64,000 nt of DNA from Streptantibioticus parmotrematis (GTDB taxonomy: Bacteria > Actinomycetota > Actinomycetes > Streptomycetales > Streptomycetaceae), in the NCBI RefSeq assembly GCF_019890615.1, contig NZ_JAINVZ010000003.1, positions 248,001-312,000 on the forward strand. Direction: 5' to 3'. Shown in pieces: positions 58,207 to 64,000 of this stretch. The number at the start of each line of letters is the position of its first letter. Position 1 is the first letter of the stretch. Under the pieces are notes generated by a model, which had not been told where the DNA came from, did no database searches, and was given only the letters and a program-made list of their open reading frames with translations. A program made the translations under genes and the position numbers.

Positions 58207-60798
58207 TCATCCCGTCGCGCCACCACCCGTCGCGCCACCGCGCAGACACTCCCGCAGGTACGGCGCCGTGCGGCTGTCCGGCGACTGCGCGACCTCGCGC
58301 GGCGTCCCCTGGGCCACCACCCGGCCTCCCTCGTCGCCGCCGCCGGGGCCGAGGTCGACGACCCAGTCGGCGTCCGCGACCACGGCCATGTCGTGTTCGA
58401 CGACGATCACCGAGTCGCCCGCGTCGACCAGGCCGTGCAACTGCCGCATGAGCACCTCGGTGTCCGCCGGGTGCAGGCCGGTCGTCGGCTCGTCCAGCAG
58501 GTAGACGGTGTGGCCGCGCCGGATGCGCTGGAGTTCCGTGGCCAGTTTGATGCGCTGCGCCTCACCGCCCGACAACTCGGTCGCGGGCTGCCCGAGCCGC
58601 AGGTAGCCGAGGCCGACGTCGCGCAGGGTGCGCAGGCCGCGCGAGGCCGCGGGCACGTCCGCCAGGAAGTCCGCCGCCGTGTCCACCGTCATCCCCAGCA
58701 CGTCGGCGATGGTCGCGCCGCGGTGCGTGACGGCCAGCGTGTCGGGGTTGTAGCGGGCGCCGCCGCAGGTCGGGCAGGGCGCGTACGTCCCGGGCAGGAA
58801 GAGCAGTTCGACGGCGATGAACCCCTCGCCCTGGCAGGTCCCGCAGCGTCCGCCGGGCACGTTGAACGAGAAGCGGCTCGCGGTGTAGCCCCGGGCCTTC
58901 GCCTCGTCGGTGGAGGCGTAGAGCTTGCGCACGGCGTCGAACAACCCGGTGTACGTGGCCAGGTTGGACCTCGGGGTGCGGCCGATGGGCTTCTGGTCGA
59001 CCCGGACCAGACGTCCCACCGCTTCGATCCCCTCGACCGTGCCGACGTGACGGTACGTCAACTCTGCCTCTTCGCCGTCCTCTTCGGCTTCGGCGGCGGC
59101 GGGTGCCGGGGCGCCGCGATCGCCGAGGTGTTCCGCGATGACGTCGGCGAGTACCCGGCTGACGAGGGTGGACTTGCCGGATCCCGAGACGCCGGTGACG
59201 GCGGTGAAGACGCCCAGGGGGAAGCGGGCGTCGAGGTCGCGGAGGTTGTGCAGGGTGATGCCACCGAGCGCCAGCCAACCGGTCGGCCGGCGCGGCTCGC
59301 GGCGCCCGTCCGGCTCCCCCGGCCCCGCGTCCCGCTCGCCGAGGGGCCCCGCGTCCCCTTCTCCGAACAGGAACCGCCGCGTGCGCGACTCCCGTACGTG
59401 GGCCAGTTCGGCGACCGACCCGCTGTGCAGCACGTGGCCGCCCTGCTCCCCCGCGCCGGGGCCGACGTCGACGATCCAGTCCGCGCGGCGCATCACGTCG
59501 AGGTCGTGCTCCACGACCAGCAGCGAGTTGCCCGCCTGGATGAGGCGTTCCAGCACGCCGAGCAGGGGCGCGGTGTCCGCCGGGTGCAGTCCCGCCGACG
59601 GCTCGTCCAGCACGTAGACGACACCGAACAGGCCCGACCGCAACTGCGTTGCCAGGCGCAGCCGTTGGAGTTCCCCGGCGGACAGGGTGGGGGTCGGCCG
59701 GTCCATGCCCAGGTAGCCGAGGCCGAGTTCGGCGAGCACCTCGATGCGGGCGAGCAGGTCGCGGGTGATGGTCTCGGCGACCCCGTCGCCCGGCCCTTCC
59801 GCGGTCGGCCGCAGCAGGGCGGCGAGCCGGTCGAGCGGCAGGGCGGTCAGGTCCGCGATGTCGTGACCGGCGAAGGTGACCGCCAGCGCCCCGGGGCCCA
59901 GCCTGCGTCCGCCGCACGCCGGGCAGGGGCCGCTGGTCATGAAGCGGGCGGCCCGCTCGCGCAGCGCGGTGCTCTTGGAGTCGGCGAACGTCTTCAGCAC
60001 GTAGCGCTTCGCGCTGGTGTAAGTGCCTTGGTAGGGGCGGGTGATGCGGTGGGCCTCGCGCACCGGGTGGACGGTGACCACGGGTTGCTCGTCGGTGAAC
60101 AGGATCCATTCGCGGTCGCGGCGCGGCAGTTCGCGCCAGGGCCGGTCGACGTCGTGGCCGAGGGCGTCCAGGATGTCGCGCAGGTTCTTGCCCTGCCACG
60201 CGCCCGGCCAGGAGGCGATCGCGCCTTGACGGATCGTCAAGTCCTGATCGGGGACGAGGGATTCCTCGGTGACGTCGTGCACGACTCCCAGGCCGTGGCA
60301 CCGCGGGCACGCGCCGACGGCGGTGTTGGGCGAGAAGGAGTCGGAGTCCAGGCGGGTGGCGCCCGGCGGGTAGGTCCCGGCGCGGGAGAAGAGCATGCGC
60401 AGCGAGTTGGACAGCGTGGTGACGGTGCCGACCGAGGAGCGCGAGGTGGGCGCGGAGCGCCGTTGCTCCAGGGCCACGGCGGGTGGCAGGCCGGTGATCT
60501 CCTCGACCTTGGGCGCCCCGACCTGGTGGATCAGCCGGCGGGCGTACGGAGCGACCGACTCGAAGTAGCGCCGCTGCGCCTCCGCGTAGATCGTGCCGAA
60601 CGCCAGCGACGACTTGCCGGAGCCGGAGACGCCGGTGACGACGACCAGCGCGTCGCGCGGCACGTCGACGTCGACGCCGCGCAGGTTGTTCTCCCGCGCG
60701 CCGCGCACGCGCAGGAACGGGTCGTGCGCCCCGAAGCCCCGGCTGCCCTCCGCCGACCCGGTCTCCGTGCCGCCCCGCCCGTCCGCACCGTTGGTCAT
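58207..60798 (-). CDS. UvrA paralogue (class II / drug-resistance type)
   Basis: An 863-residue UvrA-like ATPase. First Walker A TGVSGSGKSS, second TGVSGSGKST; signatures LSAGELQRLRLA and LSGGEAQRIKLA; zinc cysteines in CPRCHGLG, CPACGGRR, CGTCQGEG and CPTCGGAR. It is shorter than UvrA (about 940-1000), and the UvrB-binding insertion seems missing, the class II (UvrA2/DrrC-like) trait linked to DNA-damage tolerance and resistance to DNA-binding drugs. An Ala/Glu-rich linker (APAPAAAEAEEDGEE) is inserted in the second half. The ATG at 60798 has GCGGAG upstream; ATG 60822 does not. No uvrB or uvrC lies near. Confidence 0.9.
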   Translation of the reverse strand: MTNGADGRGGTETGSAEGSRGFGAHDPFLRVRGARENNLRGVDVDVPRDALVVVTGVSGSGKSSLAFGTIYAEAQRRYFESVAPYARRLIHQVGAPKVEEITGLPPAVALEQRRSAPTSRSSVGTVTTLSNSLRMLFSRAGTYPPGATRLDSDSFSPNTAVGACPRCHGLGVVHDVTEESLVPDQDLTIRQGAIASWPGAWQGKNLRDILDALGHDVDRPWRELPRRDREWILFTDEQPVVTVHPVREAHRITRPYQGTYTSAKRYVLKTFADSKSTALRERAARFMTSGPCPACGGRRLGPGALAVTFAGHDIADLTALPLDRLAALLRPTAEGPGDGVAETITRDLLARIEVLAELGLGYLGMDRPTPTLSAGELQRLRLATQLRSGLFGVVYVLDEPSAGLHPADTAPLLGVLERLIQAGNSLLVVEHDLDVMRRADWIVDVGPGAGEQGGHVLHSGSVAELAHVRESRTRRFLFGEGDAGPLGERDAGPGEPDGRREPRRPTGWLALGGITLHNLRDLDARFPLGVFTAVTGVSGSGKSTLVSRVLADVIAEHLGDRGAPAPAAAEAEEDGEEAELTYRHVGTVEGIEAVGRLVRVDQKPIGRTPRSNLATYTGLFDAVRKLYASTDEAKARGYTASRFSFNVPGGRCGTCQGEGFIAVELLFLPGTYAPCPTCGGARYNPDTLAVTHRGATIADVLGMTVDTAADFLADVPAASRGLRTLRDVGLGYLRLGQPATELSGGEAQRIKLATELQRIRRGHTVYLLDEPTTGLHPADTEVLMRQLHGLVDAGDSVIVVEHDMAVVADADWVVDLGPGGGDEGGRVVAQGTPREVAQSPDSRTAPYLRECLRGGATGGGATG

Positions 60799-60892
60799 CT
60801 GCTGGTCGTCTCCGCTCGGCATCGGTGGCTTTCGCCGCGATTGTACGGTTATGCGCTCGCCGCGGGCCGGGAACGTCCCCGGCCCGCCGCCC

Positions 60893-61804
60893 TCAGAACA
60901 CCGACAGCCCGGTCGCCGTGGTGAAGGCGTCGAGCGCGGCGACCGCGGCCACCGAGTTGCCGGCCGCGTCCAGCTCCGGCCCCCAGGCGCACAGCGAGGC
61001 CCGTCCGGGCAGCACGGCGAGCACCCCACCGCCCACGCCGCTCTTGCCCGGAAGTCCCACCCGGAATGCGAACTCGCCCGCCGCGTCGTAGCTGCCGCAG
61101 GTCAGCAGCACCGCGTTGATCCGCTTGGCCTCGCTGCGGCTCAGCAGCCGGATGCCGTCGGCCCGGGTGCCGTGCCGGGCCAGGAAGCCGCCCGCCAGCG
61201 CCAGGTCCCGGCAGCTCGCCGCGATCGCGCAGTGGCCGTAGTAGTGCTCCAGCACGGTGTCGACGTCGTTGTCCAGGTTGCCGTGGCTGGCGATGAAGTG
61301 GGCGAGGGCCGCGTTGCGGTGGCCGTGCTCGGCCTCGGAGGCGGCCACCACGGGATCGGTGCCGAGGTCCGGGTTGCCGGACTCGGCGCGCAGGAACTCC
61401 CGTACCGACTCGGCCGCGTCACCGGTGAGGGTGAGAAGGCGGTCGGTGACGACGAGGGCACCCGCGTTGATGAACGGGTTGCGCGGGATGCCGCGTTCAC
61501 TCTCCAGCTGGACCAGCGAGTTGAAGGGGTTGCCGGACGGCTCGCGGCCCACCCGGTGCCAGATGCCGTCGCCGCCGTGCGCGAGCACCAGCGCGAGCGA
61601 GAAGAGCTTGGAGACGCTCTGCACGGAGAATGGTTTCTCCCAGTCCCCGACACCGTGGACCTCGCCGTCGACGGTCGCCAGCGCCATGCCGAAGCCGCCC
61701 GGATCGACCCCGGCGAGCGCCGGGATGTAGTCGGCGACCCTCCCCCGGCCCTTCGTGGCGCGGGCGGCGTCCATCGCGTCGTGCAGCAGCTCCTGGTAGT
61801 CCAT
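60893..61804 (-). CDS. glsA: Glutaminase A
   Basis: A 303-residue glutaminase of the serine-dependent beta-lactamase-like fold. S63-x-x-K66 in SVQSVSKLFSL provides the nucleophile and base; ERGIPRNPFINAGALV, NLDNDVDTVLEHYYGHCAIA and the late GLPGKSGVGGG loop are all family-conserved. It deaminates glutamine to glutamate and ammonia in the cytosol, usually as a tetramer. There is no STAS domain, so the length is the short type. It is divergent from a TetR gene (99 bp). Nothing in the neighbourhood links it to acid resistance or nitrogen control. Confidence 0.96.
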   Translation of the reverse strand: MDYQELLHDAMDAARATKGRGRVADYIPALAGVDPGGFGMALATVDGEVHGVGDWEKPFSVQSVSKLFSLALVLAHGGDGIWHRVGREPSGNPFNSLVQLESERGIPRNPFINAGALVVTDRLLTLTGDAAESVREFLRAESGNPDLGTDPVVAASEAEHGHRNAALAHFIASHGNLDNDVDTVLEHYYGHCAIAASCRDLALAGGFLARHGTRADGIRLLSRSEAKRINAVLLTCGSYDAAGEFAFRVGLPGKSGVGGGVLAVLPGRASLCAWGPELDAAGNSVAAVAALDAFTTATGLSVF

Positions 61805-61838
61805 GGGCGCTATTGTCCACAGGCCCTAAGCTGCCTTG

Positions 61839-61876
61839 GGACGGCACCTCCTGCCTGGTGGGAGCCGGTGCCGTCC
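61839..61876. promoter_or_regulatory. Inverted repeat upstream of the TetR gene
   Basis: GGACGGCACC (61839-61848) and GGTGCCGTCC (61867-61876) form a perfect 10-bp dyad with an 18-bp centre, in the glsA/TetR divergent gap, 27 bp before the TetR start. It may be a TetR operator or a 5' UTR hairpin. Confidence 0.45.
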
Positions 61877-61903
61877 GCGTCACGTACCGATTGGAGCCGC
61901 ATC

Positions 61904-62488
61904 ATGACCGCCCCGGCCCGCCGTTCCCGGCTCACCCCCGAGCGCGAGGGCGAGCTGTACGAGGCCGTCATCGAACTGGTGCGGGAGGTGGGCTACGAGG
62001 CCATGACCATGGACGCGGTGGCCGCGCGCAGCCGGTCGAGCAAGGCGACGCTCTACCGGCAGTGGAAGGGCAAGCCGCAACTGGTCGCGGCGGCCATGCG
62101 GCACACCAAGCCGGTGCGGACCTCGTCGGTGGACACCGGGAGCCTCCGCGGCGACCTGCACGAGCTGGCCCGGCAGATCGGCGACGCGGCCGGCCGGGAC
62201 ACCGCGTTCATGAACGCGGTCGGCCACGCGGTGCACCAGAACCCGGAGCTGGCGGTGGCGCTGCGGGAGATGCTGATCGAGCCGGAGCGCGCGCTGCTGG
62301 ACCAGCTGGTGCGGCGCGCGGTGGACCGCGGGGAGATCCGCGCGGACGCGGCGGCGGTGGAGTTCTTCGTCCACATGCTGCTGGGCGCGCTGCCCGCGCG
62401 CAAGATCGTGGAGGACCGCTTCGCGGACGCGGACTACCTGTCGCGTTACGTGGACGCGGTGATCCTGCCCGCGCTGCTCGGTTCCTGA
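61904..62488 (+). CDS. TetR/AcrR family transcriptional regulator
   Basis: A 194-residue TetR repressor. HTH (about 15-60): LYEAVIELVREVGYEAMTMD and SRSSKATLYRQWKGKPQLVA. The C-terminal ligand domain is of the TetR_C11 type (ALREMLIEPERALLDQLVRR). ATG 61904 follows TTGGAG. It is convergent with a DHA2-type exporter and divergent from glsA. TetR next to MFS pumps commonly represses the pump, although here they do not share a promoter. An inverted repeat upstream could be its operator. Confidence 0.93.
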   Translation: MTAPARRSRLTPEREGELYEAVIELVREVGYEAMTMDAVAARSRSSKATLYRQWKGKPQLVAAAMRHTKPVRTSSVDTGSLRGDLHELARQIGDAAGRDTAFMNAVGHAVHQNPELAVALREMLIEPERALLDQLVRRAVDRGEIRADAAAVEFFVHMLLGALPARKIVEDRFADADYLSRYVDAVILPALLGS

Positions 62489-62518
62489 CCGGGCGGCGAT
62501 CGGGCACGAGCGGTACGC

Positions 62519-62557
62519 ACGCGGGGCCCGGACCGCCGAACGGTCCGGGCCCCGCGT
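62519..62557. terminator. Perfect 17-bp hairpin between convergent genes
   Basis: Bases 62519-62535 pair with 62541-62557 around a 5-nt CCGAA loop. It serves TetR and the reverse-strand MFS gene. Confidence 0.9.
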
Positions 62558-62587
62558 CCGGTCGAGTCGACCGGTTCGTGCCTCGCG

Positions 62588-64000
62588 TCAGTTGACCGGC
62601 TCGTGGCCGAGGTCGACGTCGAAGTCGTCCCGGCCCGCGCCGTCGACCCGCACCGGCGTGGCGACCGGTGCGTATCCGCTGGCGATCACGGTGTACTCGC
62701 CGCCGTCGAGGTCGGTGAACCCGTAGGCGCCGTCCGCGCCGGTGGTGGCGGTGCCGATGACGTTGCCCGCGGGGTCGAGCAGGGTGACCCGGGCGTCGTC
62801 CAGCGGGCTGCCCTCGGCGGTGCGCACGGTGCCGGTGATGCTGGCGCCTGGCGCGAGCCGGACCTCGTAGCGGTTGGCGCCGCCGGGGGCGACCTCGACC
62901 TGGAGCGCGGTCGGGCGGTGGCCCTCGGCGCTCACCGCCAGCGTGTAGCCGCCGGGGACCAGCTCGCCGAAGGTGAAGCCACCGTCGGAGTCGGCCGCGC
63001 CGGAGGCCACGACCTCGCCGCGGAAGTCGGTGGCGACCACCAGCGCACCGGGCAGCACCTCGCCGTCCGCGTCGCGTACCGCACCGCTCAGCCCGGCCGC
63101 GCCGGACAGGGTGAGGTCGAAGTCGACCGGCGTCTCACCGACCACCACGGTGGCGGCCTGCGGCGAGCGGGCACCGGCGGAGCCGATCAGCACGTACGTG
63201 CCGCCGCCCGGGGTGCCGACCTGGTAGCGGCCGTCCGCACCGGTGACGGTGCGGTCCAGCTGGCGGCCGCTGACGTCGATCAGGGTGACCACGGCCTGCG
63301 CCACCGGGGTGCCGTCGCCGTCGCGCACCAGGCCCTGGACGGGGGCGCCCGTGGCCGGGGACTTCTCCAGCACGGCGGTCTGCACCGGCGCGGAGGCGCC
63401 CAGGGCGGCCGCCACGGGGCTCACCGCGTCGGGCGCGCCGGAGACACCGGCACCCTGCCCGTCGCCCTCGCCGGGACCGGCGACCGGGCCCGCGGCACCC
63501 GCCGCGCCGCCCTCGTCGTCGGCCGGGGCGACCGCGCCCGCGGCCTCGGCGGCCTCGGCTGCGGCGGCCTGCAGGCCGGAGACCTGCCGCAGCGGGACCT
63601 CCTTGATGAACCACATCAGCAGGAACGCGGCCACCATGACGGCGGCGCCCAGCAGGAAGACGACGTGCATCGAGTCGGCGAAGCCCTGCTTGAAGGGCTC
63701 GGCCAGCCGCGGGTCCAGCTTCTGGATGAACGAGGAGTCACTCAGCACGCTGGACGAACCGCCGCTTCCGGTGGGGTTCTTGAGCATGTCGAGCACCGGC
63801 TTGTTGGCCGGGTTGGAGACCACCGACGGGTCGTGCAGAGCGCCCTGGAACCAGCTGGTGGGCACGTCGCTCCTGAACGCCGAGGAGATCTTGTCGCCGA
63901 CCGTGCTGAACAGCACGGACAGGAAGATCGCGGTACCGGCGGTGGCACCCATCTGGCGGAAGAAGGTCGACGACGCGGTGGCGACGCCCATGTCGCGCGG
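62588..64000 (-). CDS. DHA2-type MFS exporter with C-terminal carboxypeptidase-regulatory-like repeats (partial)
   Basis: The frame continues past the window edge; 470 residues are visible. The first part, PRDMGVATASSTFFRQMGAT, is the hallmark near helix 11-13 of EmrB/QacA (DHA2) 14-helix exporters. The last membrane span is VVFLLGAAVMVAAFLLMWFI. After an Ala/Gly/Pro linker come at least three carboxypeptidase-regulatory-like beta-sandwich repeats: GLVRDGDGTPVAQAVVTLID, GAVRDADGEVLPGALVVATD, and GTVRTAEGSPLDDARVTLLD. Family topology would put this tail in the cytosol, which is unusual for a domain normally outside. It may bind the cargo or a partner. A TetR gene is convergent. Confidence 0.9.
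   Translation of the reverse strand, partial: PRDMGVATASSTFFRQMGATAGTAIFLSVLFSTVGDKISSAFRSDVPTSWFQGALHDPSVVSNPANKPVLDMLKNPTGSGGSSSVLSDSSFIQKLDPRLAEPFKQGFADSMHVVFLLGAAVMVAAFLLMWFIKEVPLRQVSGLQAAAAEAAEAAGAVAPADDEGGAAGAAGPVAGPGEGDGQGAGVSGAPDAVSPVAAALGASAPVQTAVLEKSPATGAPVQGLVRDGDGTPVAQAVVTLIDVSGRQLDRTVTGADGRYQVGTPGGGTYVLIGSAGARSPQAATVVVGETPVDFDLTLSGAAGLSGAVRDADGEVLPGALVVATDFRGEVVASGAADSDGGFTFGELVPGGYTLAVSAEGHRPTALQVEVAPGGANRYEVRLAPGASITGTVRTAEGSPLDDARVTLLDPAGNVIGTATTGADGAYGFTDLDGGEYTVIASGYAPVATPVRVDGAGRDDFDVDLGHEPVN

Overview
The window is high-GC actinobacterial chromosome and most resembles Streptomycetaceae (Streptomyces or a close relative). The evidence is codon use saturated with G or C at third positions, GTG and likely leaderless starts, long perfect GC-rich hairpins between convergent genes, many MarR, MerR, TetR, LysR and ROK regulators, a short actinobacterial Cys-type leader peptide, twin-arginine lipoprotein signals and secreted glycosidases. 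No rRNA, tRNA, CRISPR array, transposase, prophage or replication origin was seen. Both ends cut through genes.

Layout. 1-11.2 kb holds a truncated phosphodiester glycosidase, a divergent MarR/SnoaL-like pair with twin operators, an ABC-F ATPase, a nitroreductase, a SAM methyltransferase, an antitoxin-like small protein, a membrane fatty acid desaturase, an acetolactate-synthase-like ThDP enzyme, a MerR regulator and a compositionally odd beta-lactamase-fold gene. 11.4-17.4 kb is a reverse-strand fatty acid degradation operon (CoA transferase/racemase, LCAD-like acyl-CoA dehydrogenase, thiolase, FadB-type fusion). 17.6-30.9 kb holds tex, a VOC protein, an oxygenase/M20 hydrolase operon preceded by a Cys-containing leader peptide, an Xaa-Pro-peptidase-like hydrolase, a Tat lipoprotein deacetylase, a His-rich secreted peptide, an orphan sugar-type binding protein, a 3-hydroxyisobutyryl-CoA hydrolase and a V8-like protease.

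31.1-34.2 kb is a compact envelope module: response regulator, histidine kinase, then a secreted coiled-coil-like protein and a small lipoprotein behind a promoter carrying an 11-bp direct repeat. 34.4-40.2 kb has a PrmC-like methyltransferase, a LysR regulator and the divergent sdhCAB respiratory operon. 40.3-44.0 kb is a heterodimeric ABC exporter pair. 44.1-51.5 kb is a carbohydrate-flavoured block: a ROK repressor that seems to start at CTG, an APC permease, a ROK sugar kinase, a GH30 glycosidase with a ricin-B lectin domain and a GH18 chitinase-like enzyme.

51.6-64 kb contains an MFS porter, a TetR gene divergent from two tiny membrane proteins, a PolA-like gene broken by a single -1 frame change, a DUF427 protein, a quinone-reductase-like enzyme, a class-II UvrA paralogue, glutaminase A, a TetR regulator and the 3' part of a DHA2-type MFS transporter fused to repeated carboxypeptidase-regulatory-like domains.

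I did not find one clearly undescribed multi-gene system. The best leads are the leader-peptide-controlled oxygenase/M20 operon, the two-component module with its probable target promoter next door, the non-canonical ROK start beside its transporter and kinase, the His-rich exported peptide, and the transporter/beta-sandwich fusion.
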